Below are positions 24,957 to 37,997 of a stretch of 64,000 bases of DNA, one piece after another. This DNA comes from Gordionus sp. m RMFG-2023 (taxonomy: Eukaryota > Nematomorpha > Gordioida > Chordodea > Parachordodidae): NCBI RefSeq assembly GCF_954871325.1, contig NC_088777.1, forward strand, positions 12,625,366 through 12,689,365, read 5' to 3'. How positions within the stretch are numbered: position 1 is the first letter of the stretch; every line of letters starts with the position of its first letter. Made by a program: the position numbers and the translations under genes. The notes beneath the pieces are model-generated. The model did no database searches. It was given only the letters and a program-made list of their open reading frames with translations, and had not been told where the DNA came from.

Positions 24957-26447
24957 GAATAAATGGTTACATTGTAACTTGGTTGATAAATAGAACTATA
25001 TTGAAAAATTATTAATTTTGAATTAGCGGCCGTTTACTTTCGAACCAAAACATTATCAAGCCAGCATAAAGCCTTTGTCAGGAGGGAACTAGTCAGTTAA
25101 ATATTTGGATAAAGAATTCATTAGGCTTCAAGATTATATAAAAAAACTGGCGCCTTTCGAAATTTTTTTTATTAACAAAAAATTTTGATTATTAGTGCAA
25201 ATAAATAATATAATTGAAAAATTGTTTGACAAAGAGGCAAATATTCAAGGGTTTGCAAAGTCAAATTAATCAGAATTATCAGATTTTTATTTGTGATTAT
25301 ATCTATATTCTCGATTTAAGCCTTTGTTTCATGTAATAACCTTAAGGACAATAATCTCCATAGGCGTAGCCAAGATTTTCCTAAGATGGGGGGGGGGGGT
25401 TTAATAAATTTTTGTCGGCTTCGCTCTCAGACTTTATTTCGGGGGTAGGGCTTTGGCCGGGTTTCCTTAGTCTATATATAGTTATAAAATATTTTTACAA
25501 AATAGAGGTTAATTTTAATAAAAAAAAATATAATCGTCATCGCTGTACTTATTTTATAAATAATTATATACATTGTTATGTAAAATGTCAATTAACAATC
25601 ACAGCCATGACAATAATCTTTATTAAAATATACGAAACTGTTAGAGATTATATCAAAAAATAAGTCTGGAGCATGTAGGAGATATATTTATTAGTTTATA
25701 TAAAACATAATAAATTACATTATATACACTAATATAAAAAGTGATAATAATTTATAATGTTATATCTAATTTTCTTTTAGATTTTGATAATGAATTATTT
25801 GTTTCAGATGAATATTTATGAGCGTTAAGTCATTTATTTATTTTGCTAGGTAGTATTTCGCAAATATGTTTTTAACCTTGGTAAATTTGAGAAAATTCTT
25901 TCATTAGTACATGTCATAATAAAGAGGCATGCAAAAATTTGAAATAATTTTGTAATGTTTAGAAAAGTTTATTAATAATGTTTACAAACATTGAGTGCAC
26001 TTAATGCATTCTAAGGCTTAATGTCCATCCTTATTAATCTTGCATACCATACCAATATTTAAATTCAAATTACTTCCATTATCTGGCTACTATATCTTGC
26101 AAATAAAATGTATAGAAATAGAATTTTATTTCTAATCTCATCCGAGATGCTCACATTGAGCAGCAGATGACGATTCTATAAGCGTTCTCTAATTTGAGTT
26201 AAAAATGCATCCATAAGTGGTATATCGTAAATATTTAATACTCCTCATATGAAAATATTATTTACAATTCTTAGCTTGTTTATTATCACATTATATGAAT
26301 GAACCTTTTATTGATGTTAAAAATCTTGCTATATTCACAATCAACATTCTACCTTATTTGTAAAATAGCAGGGTAAAGTTTCTAAATTAATTATATACAT
26401 ATTTTTAAAATATAGGATGACCAGATAGCAAATTTTGTACTTCTGAG
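24957..26447. other. interval upstream of PSMG2 with a hAT relic
   Basis: 24957-25360 is featureless AT-rich sequence that must include the PSMG2 promoter, though I see no distinct element. At 25361 a GGCGTAGCCAAG phrase and a poly-G run mark a transposon end. 25361-26300 appears to be a decayed transposon read on the minus strand. Confidence 0.5.
25361..25960 (-). mobile_element. hAT-like transposase relic (ZMYM/TTF-type relative)
   Basis: The minus strand near 25830-25910 encodes CTNERIFSNLPRLKTYLRNT, the C-terminal 'ERxFS.L.RLKTYLRNTM' block of hAT transposases that carry TTF/ZMYM zinc fingers. Stops interrupt the frame. The putative 3' end is the GGCGTAGCC/poly-G boundary at 25361. The N-terminal parts were not identified. 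Confidence 0.5.
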
Positions 26448-29400
26448 CAGGGTTGCCAGGTCAAAATTTTCAAATTGCGGGAGAAATTTCATATTATGCG
26501 GGAGAAATATGAAAATTACGGTAGAAATATAAAAATTGCTAAAAAAAAATTTGGGATTTTTAATTGACTTAATTATCCGCTTATTATTTTTATAATTAGT
26601 TTATATAAATACAAAGTTGGTAACTATTTTTCAAAATAAAATACGTCTTGATTTATTAGAATATATTAATTTATAAAAAAACCAACGATCTTTTATAAAA
26701 GAATGTAAACAAGATAAAATTTTATAAAAAAACGATTTTAATTTTACAATTAAAATAAATTTTAAGTGAATGTCCCGCAAAACGGCCGCAATGGGAAATC
26801 TACCGTGTGTGTATAATATTATAGGGATATGCGCTTAATTATCACGTATCACGTTTAAATACATAATAAGGTACTCCAAAAATAAGAAATAATACATATG
26901 TAACTACAGTTGCAGCAATTTTAATCAATCTTGTAGTGCAACATTCACAGAGATACTTATCATCACAATGTTGGTAGAATCTTTTTCCCATAATATTTAA
27001 CGACTCTATGAAAACTATACTTGTAGAACAAAAATGAGCAAGGCTATCATCAATGTTTTAGGACCTAAATCCAGGAGGTCAATTCTTGACGATTTGAAAG
27101 ATGGGCATACATATGCAATTCTATGCATAATAAGGGAAATATTCAGCTATTTCAACAAAATTAAGGTCTTTTCAATAAAACTATTAAATTTTTTCCCCTC
27201 AAATAGTGAAAAATCCAAAGACATAGCTAACCATATAATGGTAAATATAGCAGATTTGAGATTATCAATAAATTGCATGTCAGCTTTCTGATCTGATAAT
27301 GCCTTAGTGAATTTGTAAAAACAGATTGTATTTACAGAATTGAGTCAGCACAATGTTGGTTATGTTCCTAATACCCGCCATCGATAGAATTTAAAAATTT
27401 TATAAACCTTAAAAAAAATATTTCTTAAATAAAGACTATAAAAGCTGTCCTAACATTTTTAAAAATTTTTTCAATAATGAATGGCAAAGGTATATATAGG
27501 AATGATTTTACATGTAGGAAATCTACTACATGCTGTTAATGTGTAGTTGCAATCAGAAGAATCTTAACAAAGATTCACAAAATTATGCTACAGATGTGCT
27601 CATCTTTGCAGTAAAAAAATGACAATAAATTTTATGGCGCCATTGCTAAAACTTAATTATATTTTATTTGAGATTTAAATAATAGAACTAAATGTTTGTC
27701 GTTATTGAGATATTTATAAAATTCCCGGCATGACATATTATATATTTGTTTAACCATTAGCTCGGCCTCTAATGTTGTTATAGCAATCCGATTTCTCTCA
27801 TTTTTCCAGGCAGTCCTCATCAGGCTAAAAATGCGCTAAAATGAGGCATTAGAATGAGGTAAGGAGAAGACATAATCACATATTTTTTCCAAATGGGGAT
27901 TTATCATTATTACGAAAAAATTCTACCTATTTCTCCTCTGCTTTTAGACCATCTAATTTTAAGTATTTTGGCGAATCATAAAAAATAAAGAGAAATACAA
28001 TCTCCTCAAACAAGGCATCAATGTCTTTCAGAATTTTTTAATTTATTAAATTATAAAAACCATCAATTAATGGTTTCTGTTCCAAGGTCATAATATTTAT
28101 ACATTTGTAAATAGAATTATTAAAATCATATTTTGATTGTAAAAATTATAAAATTGTCAATAAAAATTGCTTCATTTAAAAATGTATTAATTAGAGTGTT
28201 ATTTGAACATTTAATATAATATTTTTAGCAATAGCGCCATAAAATTTATTAATTTTTAACTGTAGAGATGAACAGAGCTGTAGCATGATTTTGTGAATCT
28301 TTTTAAATAAAGAATATTCTGATTGCAACTGAATATTAACTGCATGAAGTAGATTTCCTACATGTGAAATGAACCAAATAAGCTTCTGCTATTTCATACT
28401 CGAAAAAATTTTTAAAAATTTTAGGACAGCTTTTAAAATCTTTATTTAAAAAGTATTTTTTAAGGGTTTGTAAAATTTTAAAATTCTATCGATGGCAGGT
28501 ATTAATGACAACCACCTGATTGGTATATATCGCAAACAACTCACACTATTCCAAGTCAGACCACTTCACCAATTCTTTTAATTCATTAACTCTTTTAGTT
28601 GATGAACTAAATTCGTTAAAACATTTCATCACAATAATTTCGACATCCACAGATAGTACATTCATTGCCTTTTGCAAGAATTATGTAGCATATGGCATAT
28701 ACAGCCAATTAGTATTAATTCATTATTGTGCTGCTTCAATTCGGTAAATATGATTTTTGCAAAAATTCACAGGCATTATCAGCGCAGAAAGCTGATATGC
28801 AACTCATTACCCTGAATCAGCTATATTTACCATTATGTGGCTAGCTACATCGTTGAATTTTTCACTATTCGAGGAAACAATTTTAACAGTTTTATTGAAA
28901 TTTTCTTTTTCTTGTTGAAAGAGCGAAGGATCGAGGGAAATGTTTTAATATTTCCCTTATTAAATGCATCTATTGCATATGGATGCCCATCTTTCAAATC
29001 ATCTAGAATTGACCTCTAGGATTCAGGTACTAAAACACTTGTAATAGCCTTGCTCATTTTTGTTCTGCCACAAGTAAGGTTTGCACTTATATTGGAGTCG
29101 TTAAATATCATAAGAAAAAGATTCGACCCACATTGTGATGATATATCTCTGTGAATGTTGAACTACATGATAGATGTATACGATTTCCGCAAATGTAGTT
29201 GCATCTGTATTATTTATTATTTTTGAGAATATTTTTGTATTGCAATCATATTGATATACTCCCCTGTACTGACTTATATGAATGAAATGATGTTGATTTA
29301 TTATTGGATAAAAATAAAACAGGATAGAAAGAAATTTACAAACTAGACATGTTTTTTGAATAAATATTTAAAATTTATTTTAAAAATATAAAAATAATCA

Positions 29401-29602
29401 ATTAATGTCTCTCATAATCATTATTTATATATTAAAAAAGTTAAAATACTTTTTAAAAAAATTGCGAGAGAAATTTAAAAATTGCGGTAGATTTTTGCGG
29501 GAGATTTTCAATTGCGGTAGTTTTGCGTTAGAGAGACGTCTGCGTGTAAACTAAAAAATTGCGGGATTTTCCCGCTGATGGGGGGGAGACATGGCAACCC
29601 TG
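26448..29602. mobile_element. hAT element with head-to-head duplicated transposase
   Basis: Bounded by CAGGGTTGCCA and its complement TGGCAACCCTG. A large inverted repeat is inside: about 26880-27690 (+) matches about 29215-28195 (-), separated by about 500 bp. Both arms encode the same decayed hAT transposase; the right arm keeps the RWLSLIPAIDRIL block, where the left arm has lost roughly 200 bp. The outer 350-430 bp of the two ends share only the terminal motif and GCGGGAGA/GCGGTAGA phrases. No matching 8-bp duplication flanks it. Either two copies inserted head to head or one element was inverted and duplicated. Multiple stops make it inactive. Confidence 0.7.
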
Positions 29603-29994
29603 ATATGCGTGTATTATCTATAAAATAGTATTATTGATCAATAAATTATTATAATAAAATTTACTGCAGATCTTTCATCAACATTAATTTAAGAAAAATG
29701 GTAAAATACACTACCTATTGGGAATATCTGAATGATAGTATCATTTTCTCTAGCATAATCACTATTGTTTTATCATCAAGAGGCAAAGCTACTTACTTAA
29801 ACGCCCATCCAATGAGAAATAATAGGAGAGGTATAAAAAGCCCATGCCCGATTAAATAAAAACTTGATTATGGAAGTTATGTTGGCTATGTTAATTTTAC
29901 TTTTATTTAGCATAAAAATACCACTACAAATACAATCTCTTATCAAAAAAACTAGTTCTTTATATCCAACTTTAAAAATAATCAATAATCCATC

Positions 29995-30620
29995 CCATTT
30001 TCAATATCCATTGTACCCACTTTGGGTTCATCGATAAATAATGATGATAATATTAAAGAAAATTGATATTGGTTGAACTAAATTTTAAAAGTTATAATTC
30101 ATATGTTTAAATAATTGTAACAATATTTTGTTCTGGTAGAAAATTAAATATAGATTAAAAACACGTATTAGAAATTATAGCTCTACACTTATACCAATCC
30201 TATTATATGGTAGCGATACATGGGATATAAATAAAACACAAAAAAATCAAACTTTTATAAATATGCCTCAAACAACTTAATGGATGCATTTATTTTAAAA
30301 TCATATTAAACAAAAAACATTTTAAAAAAATCATCGCATACAACAATAAACATAACATCGGAGTATAAGAGTCCTTGGCCATATATTAATAAATCATGAA
30401 CAGAAGGAAGCATATGATGCATTCTATGGCTCAACTAATACAAAGGGAATAAATACGATTATTATAGATCACGTTGATTGTATAAAATTACAAGAGATGT
30501 GATCAGCTTTAATTTAACCATGAAGCAATTACTCAATTAAACAACAGAATCTATAAAAAAATCTATTAAAAACAAAAACTAATTATATAAATAATTGGAA
30601 ATTCTAACGTTATCTGAATC
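29995..30620 (+). mobile_element. LINE C-terminal relic
   Basis: Broken + strand frames give TLGSSINNDDNIKEN, matching the YLGSxIxxDGxxxEE block after LINE reverse transcriptases, then STLIPILLYGSDTWDIN, the LLYGxETW block, and later RSIRVLGHIL, resembling RLRWLGHxLR. The order and orientation are right for an endonuclease-RT LINE. No ends seen. Confidence 0.6.
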
Positions 30621-31379
30621 CCAATAAAATTTTCTATCATTATAACTAACATTTTCTTTAAAGTATACCAATCTAAGAATATGCTAACCAATAAAATGTA
30701 CTAATTTATATATATTTACTTAATTATTAAAATGATACTCATTATACTTTGGTTTTAAAAATACGTCAATTCAGTAAAAATAAATTTAGCTGTTCCAAAC
30801 CCATACAAATAAAATAAAATTTTCGTTTAAAACGGGTATGGGCTCTTTTCATCATCTTTTTAATGCCCATACGCGTTTATGCATAAGCTAATTTTTTATG
30901 TACACACAGCAGAGACATGAGCGGGATAGGAGGGTGGATAGGAATAATTTGCTTCCAGTTTTTATTTTTCTGGGGGGGGGGGGAGGGGGGGGGTAGGTCT
31001 TTAAGAGAGTTAGGCTAGGGGTTGGAAAAATCTATTGGGGAGTTATATACTAAATTTTAGATAAGCTAGGGCAAAATATATTGCTGTAAAAATTAATACT
31101 TTTATTATAGACCTATTATAATACAATGATATTGCTAAACATCGACAAAATTTATATATTCCATACAATCATAGACATTATTTTTCCAATAAAACTTTAT
31201 ACTATCCTTTTAAATGTAAATTTTAGAGGATTAGACATTCTCAGCAAACTCATATTCATGCCAAACAATCTACCATAATAATGCATTCATTGTATTAAGG
31301 GAGTTTTTAATTGAATTAATGTTCTAAAAAATAACACTTTTACGAAAGTAGCAAATTAAACCATAGATTCGATTGTACA

Positions 31380-31905
31380 GAAAATGGAGGTTGTTCAAAG
31401 GAGATCAGGACAAGTATTCAGCAGGATGGCTCAAGTAAATAAACTTTGTTTTGTTTAGGAGAGTGGGACATGGGGCGTTATTTGTTATAGAAAAAAAATC
31501 GCAAGATGAATCTTAAGAAATAAGGTTGATATGCCAAAATTAAACCATACTGCACCACATGATCAATGACAGCTCCAAAGTTAAAAAATTAGAGAAAATA
31601 AAATCATATGGAGTAGACACATATCGAGAGAAATGAAAAATATCAATAGAAAGGTTTCGGTTTGAAACTCACAGACAGACGTTGACGGCCCTGCCTAACC
31701 TGCGCGAATTCGCGGCGAAGTTTACAAAATTTTGTAAATTTCGCCACGTGAATGCAGGATTAGGTGGAGAGATATTGTGGAACGACATGCGGAATAAGAA
31801 ATCAGGCGTAGAAATGGTTCAAATACGTGAATGTGAAGGAGTAGATAAGTTGCAAACCTTTTGGGGACTATTAGTTATTATAGAAAATCAAGAAGATTTG
31901 TGATA
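31380..31905 (+). mobile_element. probable LINE 3' coding relic
   Basis: About 31570-31640 gives IRENKIIWSRHISREM, and 31745-31830 gives GGEILWNDMRNKKSG, resembling the WFGHxxRM and GRPxxRWxDxVxxD blocks at the end of some LINE ORFs. The frame is broken between them. Two GC-rich phrases at 31690-31760 are almost complementary. Weak evidence. Confidence 0.35.
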
Positions 31906-32159
31906 AAATTAAATTGCGCAAAATTGAAATAAAAAATAATATTCTTGTTTAAATTATAAATATGCTGCCTCACATATTTCGAAAAAATATATTTTTTAAT
32001 ATTTATTATTAATTCCAATGCTTTATAGATTTAATAAAGTTGTGGTTCAGATGATTTGCATAAAATTTATATAAACCTATTTCTAATATTATCAAATATA
32101 GATTTTCCAGAAGTTTTTGTTTGATATTTGTATTTTTTTTTTACAATTTATATAAATAG

Positions 32160-32165
32160 TTTATT
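32160..32165 (-). other. polyadenylation signal after the 32199 stop
   Basis: AATAAA on the minus strand, 34 nt beyond the stop codon at 32199. It supports this open frame being a real 3' terminal exon. Confidence 0.5.
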
Positions 32166-32198
32166 TAGCATAAAAATCATCACAAAATTAAAAAAAAA

Positions 32199-35100
32199 CT
32201 ATTTCTTCTTTCTTGAAGAATGCTTAGGTCTTTTTAAAATTTCCTTAATAATATCCGTATCCTTCCAATCAAGATAATTTTCATACTGAAACTCGGTCAC
32301 CATTTCACATGTGTATTCCGAATTATCGGATTCTATTTTATCGCTTTTTGGGGATTTGGCGAAAGCTTTAAAAATTTTTATAATTCCATTTTTCTTCGCT
32401 TTAGGATCATTAGGATACCTATCCTTCCCAATGGCTATGATGTATTCTTTCTCCCGTTTTTTGGAGCACAATTTATCGTCATATTGTAAAGACACTATAT
32501 CATCGCAAGAACTTTCCAATGATCTTGTACTTTCGTTTGTCGCGGCGTTTAAGGAAGCTAAAGATACAAGAATAATAATTAATATGAATGTCAAAGAATT
32601 TATGTATAAATAAAAAATATTATATGATTGAGAACCATTCTCTATTTTTTTTGAATGGGGCCTCCTTTATAGAGCAAGATATACAAAAATTCTTCAGATA
32701 TTCTGCAAATTTTTTAGTATCCAAATTTACGCTCATATATTCAACTTATTGTTAAAGGAATCGATTTCTAAAAACGGCGAATTTAAGTGAAAAAATATTA
32801 ACCTAGCCGAGATTTTGCTCATAGATGGTAGATGGGTTTATACCTCTATTAACCAATTGAGGCTGGCGTAATATTATTTTGGTTAAAATCTTAATTAAAA
32901 TTGCCTAAATCGAGTTGTTTAAATGCTACATTAAATACTGAAACATGATTTTTAAAAATTTAGTTGAAATAGATGGTCCAACAAAACTTTATCTAAATGA
33001 GAATTTTCATATAATAGAAACGATCGATACGGAATTATTTAGGTAATCCTGAAATAGGAATTATTTAATGAATCAAAAGTATTTAAAAAGGTTTTGTAAA
33101 AATAATAACAATTCATATACATTTAACACTCAAACAAATTTATCAAATTTAACATTAATTATGATGACTCCATATCCCTATTAATACTTTAGTTAGATGT
33201 ATAAGGAAAATTTACAAACTAGATAAGGTTTTGATCAAACAATAGAAAAACTAACAACTAGTGTTGTTAAAAACTATATTCGATTTTTAAAAAGCGACTA
33301 AATAAACATTTGAAACAAATAATATACATAATTCTCAAGATTTTGCTAAAAGAAGGCCCAACACTTTCTGCTATATTTTCGCCAAATCTTAAGGCTCAGG
33401 TTAAATTTGTTTGACCAAAATCTTGATTTAGCCTTTTTTTTAAAAAAAATACTCTAACAAAAAACTATTTAAATTAAATTAATGGTGCTCAAACATTATT
33501 TTAATATGGAACAGGTTATACATTAAAAAAAGAATATTTTCTTAGTATTTAAAATATTAATAAACAATTTTTTCTAACAATAGATAAAAAAATGATTTTT
33601 ACCTAAAAGTCTGTCTGATTTCCTTTTCATAATCCAGTACACCCAACAAATCGAAGGTAAAAATACGAAAACTAAAATCACCACAATTACTATACTACAT
33701 ACGAGAAAAGGAATTTCTAAATTTTAGGTTATAAATATATAATTTACAATTTAAGACTAAAATGATGGATCAAAAATGACTTTAGTTGAATATTAAAAAA
33801 ATTGAATAAAGCACAATCAATAAAAAAAATGAATGGGTAATTTCATCGAGATTAAATTGTTCGTGACTTTGATTTTATTTGAATTTAAGGAGAAAGTTAA
33901 AACTAGTTTTTTGTATGGCAATAGTATTAATAAAATCTTTCCCTTTTTCGAATCCCATGGGGTTTTTAAACAAGACTTTTGAAAGGTTTTATCAATTAAC
34001 GGGAGATGGGGACTAGTCTATCAATCAAGATCATTATAGATCCTGATATATTGATCGTATTTGAATTAACAAATTGTCAATAAATATATATTGGCAAAAT
34101 CTTACAATATTAGAATCCCTTTTCTAAATTGATTTTATTAAAAATTGTTTTTAGAACCTAGATGCCCTAAACTCGGGGTGAGTGGGATCATCGCTGAAGC
34201 TTGTATAATTGATAGGTTTATTAAATTTTCTATAATGTAAATTAATATTTGTATTCTTTTAACTCCATCTATATAATACATATATAACAAATTATGGAAT
34301 ATTTTGAACACTGAGAGAATTTTCAAAATTTATTTAAAAAAATATATATTAAAAATTTTCATATTCAAATGAGTCAAAAATAATTTATATATTGCTATTC
34401 GTATGGGCCAGGTTTTTTTTTTACTTAAAATTAATAATTTTCATATATTTTTTTATTGTAAATTGAGAAAATTCAAACATTGTAATAATTCATAAAATAA
34501 AAATAACTATTTTTGAAATAAAATAACATTTTTTGTCTACTATAGTGGCTACTTGCGTATAATTCCTAAAAACCTTATCAAGACAAGCATTTATAAATTG
34601 TAAGATTATGCCATCAGAACGAGAGGGAATATCCCCAAAATGGATAAAATATATTGTAAGAACTGTGGTTTAGTTTCAGAAATTAAAGTGGATGCATATT
34701 CAGGGAACCTAAAATTAAACCTAATGGAATTTGCACGTGCCTCGATTTCATATTTTGGCTTAAATAGCCAAATCGTATTTCTCAAAAAGGACAGAAAATT
34801 TTATTCCTAAAAAAATGGCTGCTAGTATCAGAAAAAAATATAAATATCCTGGCATTAATTTTTTACAAAAATTTACAAATATTTGTAAACGATTTCATAA
34901 TCAACAAAAAATTCAAAAATTTTTCAAAACTTACCTTCAAATTTTACTTTTATTCGTTTATATCCAATTTTGATTTCTAATCATTTGTTATTCGTATTCT
35001 AAAATTTAAACCGTAAATTATGACCTATTCGATAATACCCTTCTCCCCTCCCCACCTTCCCAGTGATAGAGGGCACTGACCTGAGGAGCCCGATTCTACT

Positions 35101-37997
35101 AATCCTAAACTTCTAAAAATATATTTAAACGTGTTTATATGCTGTCTCTGAAACCTCCCCAAATATTAAAAATGGGGTTTAACTTTTATACAATAATTAA
35201 TCCCTATTTATAATTTTTTAAAGTGATATTAAACAAAACCTTACTTTATTTTATCATAAATTTGGTTTTCAATATATTTTTATAATCAGTCAAAATTTGA
35301 AAATCTAAACATCACTGTTTTTAAAATTTAATCAAATGAAACCATGTCAGGACTAGCCCATCCCCTATTTATAGTTTTTTTCCCAATTAGGTTAAATATT
35401 ATTTGCGTAAAAATGAAATATAAGGAGAAAAAAAACAAATTATACTCAAGGAATAAAGAACAAACAGAATTAATTGTAAAAAATGGGAAAAAATATCCAT
35501 TTACCCTTGCACCTTTCACCATTTACGAGCTTATAATTCCAATAACATTTGCATTCGAAAGACCCAATATTATTCACGCAAATTTGTTCACATATATTCT
35601 CCCCATCGCACTCGTTTTCATCTGAGAAATTGTATGGTATAAATCATTAAACAAAAAATTGAGAGTTACAAATATATTGCTTAAAAAGTTTTTGTTATGA
35701 ATTTTATATTGTTAGAAAGTCAATTTTAGACCCGCTAGGGATTTTGTTTTATTATTTTGTGGTACGGTTTTGTCCGGATGTTCTAAAATTAAGTCATTTG
35801 AATAATTTTTAGCGGTTATTTTTTGTAATTGTTTTAACGAATATTGGATGAATATATTAAATATTTCTTATTATATTGATTTTCTAACATTCCAACTAAG
35901 TATTAAATATATAATTGGAATTTTTTTTAGAAAATCTGCTTGCCGAGTTTTTCAAAATTTCAACGACTAACCTGGATACTCTGTCTGAACTTTGGTCTGG
36001 GCCTGCAAGACTGATATTTATTTGAAACAGAGAAAATCGACAGTAACAATGTTAATTAATAAAAATATTTTACTAAATATAATAATAACAAATTGAATAT
36101 AGATAGATAACAATATAACATATATGGATTTAGGAGACTTTAAAATGATAAAACAAAATAGAAGGATCACATTACATTATAGATATATAAAGAGATAGAG
36201 ATTTGATTTTAATATATCTCTTCAATTTCTTAAGATCGAGAAATCTAAATTTAAAAAAAATCATCTTAGAACAATTCATTCCAAGCACACATAACATTAT
36301 GATTATAAATAAGGTTATAAAATTAATACACAGATCGTCTAAAATAAGAGCGAAGGCAAATGAGGGGATAAGAAAAAATATGATGATTTCAACAACAAAA
36401 ACTATATTATTAAATATATAATTCAGGATAAAAATTAACTATATATAATTTTAATTTTCATTAATAAAAGACATCGAAACATCTTTTGCTAAATCACTAA
36501 CTTTCCAGAGCCCTCTAGACTTTCCTAAACCATTTAAAAGTATAAAGAAAGATATAAATACTGTTTGATAGGGACAATGCGCTTATTTCTATATAGACAA
36601 AAGGCTAAATAAAAAATTAGGGCCAAACTTATGAGAATCTATTTTATATTAGCGTCAATGTGAATTTTCCGGCATTAATGTTAAAATGAAATAAATGAAA
36701 AGTTCATTTCATTAAAAAGATTTTATAAACTTGATCAACTGTTAAATAGCTTAGGAGTTTTAAATTTTAAAGAAAAATAGTTATCCTGTAAAATTAGATT
36801 ATAAACCTCTCTCTTTTGTTAATATATTTTTTTTAACGAAATAATATGAAAATAAAAATATGCATACCTTGACAACTGTGTCCTACATTGATAAATCCTT
36901 TTAAACATTTGCAAATGGGTTTACCATCTTCAACCAAACACTCCGAATTTGGTTTGTGCTTGCAAGAATAATTTTTGCAAGGGTCGGCTCTATTTTTATC
37001 TCCCAAATTTCTTCTACGAATTGCCGATAGATCTTTTATCATTCTTTCATTTCATATATATTTTTTTGTAAATTTATGATTTTTTTTTTAAATTTGAAAA
37101 GAAAGAAAGAATTTTTTTTTGTAGAAAATATTATTCTAAAATGTAGTAATAAATAATATATTACATTCAATAATAATCGTTTAATTTCCAAGATTTTGGT
37201 CATTTATTTTTTTAGAAAAAATTTCTTTGGTGGGTGCCATGAAAGCCGTTAAAATTGATATCTATTTTACATGAAACCTTGAGCGATAAGGTTTTTTTTT
37301 TGAAAAACTACAATTGTAAAAGTAAATTTTGGGTGATCATCAAATAAAAATTTGACTGGACATATTTTCCAATAATGTATAGAGGACCTGCCCTACAAAT
37401 TTCACAAAACGTTGCCGTAATTAAACTATTCTTTTTTCATAATTTATATTTAAAAAAAATACGCATAAAAGTTAATTCGAAAATTGTCAAAATCCATAGG
37501 AAAGATTTTCAGTCAAATCAAGGCTTGTAATTCAAAATATGAGTAAATTATTTAAAATTGAGCTTTTCCGAATTCTCTTGGATTACATGATCACGTTACG
37601 ACATAATTGTTATATAGATTGACTTGTTGTTTTTTTAAAAAAACTCACAATTTAACCTAAACTATATATAAATTTGCATTTAATTATAAAATAAAAAATA
37701 TATAAATTTTTTTAATGCCGAGGTATTAATAGACCCCGATTTATCAGGAAAAAATATGCAAAATATATCATTTTCATATACTTAAGAAAATCATAATTGT
37801 TCCAGAATATCTAATTTCTCTCTATCCATGTCTTAAAATTAAATGATTACAAAATAAAACAGCTGATTTATATAATACATATATACAGATACTATAAAGA
37901 ATTTTGTTAGGTTAGATTAAATTACCTGCATGTATCTGTCCGATCCGGTGGAACATATATTGGTCCAGCTTGGGCAGCATTCTAAAACTCGGTCTTG
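32199..37997 (-). CDS. EGF-domain single-pass membrane protein (partial, multi-exon)
   Basis: Not a protein I recognise. Minus-strand exons: 37997-37926 encodes VLECCPSWTNIC, like the end of an EMI domain. 37032-36868 is an EGF module with six Cys (DPCKNYSCKHK...CKCLKGF). 35621-35505 is a calcium-binding EGF (DENECDGENIC...VNNIGSFECKC). 34199-34158 is a short linker, uncertain. 33716-33603 is a hydrophobic transmembrane stretch followed by MKRKSDR. 32641-32199 is the terminal exon. All joins from 36868 onward are phase 1 and agree. The terminal exon starts with a second hydrophobic run, then a Cys-containing, Lys-rich tail; it has no in-frame ATG before that run, which favours an exon over a separate secreted protein. 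The EMI-like exon ends in phase 0, so an exon is missing or wrong there. Possible extra exons: 36010-35972 (39 nt, phase 1-1) and 36338-36172 (alternative membrane end). The 5' end was not found. Confidence 0.55.
32744..32938. mobile_element. MITE, AGTGTTGT family (degenerate)
   Basis: ACTTATTGTTAAAGGAATCG at the left, an AAAAACGGCGAATTTAAG subterminal block, and CTAAATCGAGTTGTTTAAAT near the right match the family seen at 2336, 33260, 41892 and 52770. It lies in the last intron of the EGF membrane gene. Confidence 0.45.
33260..33470. mobile_element. MITE, AGTGTTGT family
   Basis: Starts AGTGTTGTTAAAAACTATAT, preceded by a TA overlap, with the AAAAAGCGACTAAAT subterminal block and the CAAAATCTTGATTTAGCC interior shared with its relatives. 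The right end is worn. Same intron as the copy at 32744. Confidence 0.5.

Larger units (their letters stand above)
29603..32158. other. intergenic interval with LINE tails
   Basis: Contains two degenerate LINE C-terminal fragments (29,995-30,620 and 31,380-31,905) and a long poly-G stretch at 30,973-30,995. No host gene seen. Confidence 0.5.

Noticed and set aside
27034-27291. 85-codon plus-strand frame as a host gene
   Set aside because: It is the left arm of the duplicated hAT transposase; the same sequence is inverted at about 28,830-29,060.
32311-32613. 100-codon plus-strand frame
   Set aside because: Antisense of the terminal exon at 32199-32641, which has better protein character and a poly(A) signal.
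37926-37997. Other reading frames of the EMI-like exon (one would fit phase 1)
   Set aside because: The CCPSWTNIC frame is the only one with domain-like character, so I kept it despite the unresolved phase with the next exon.
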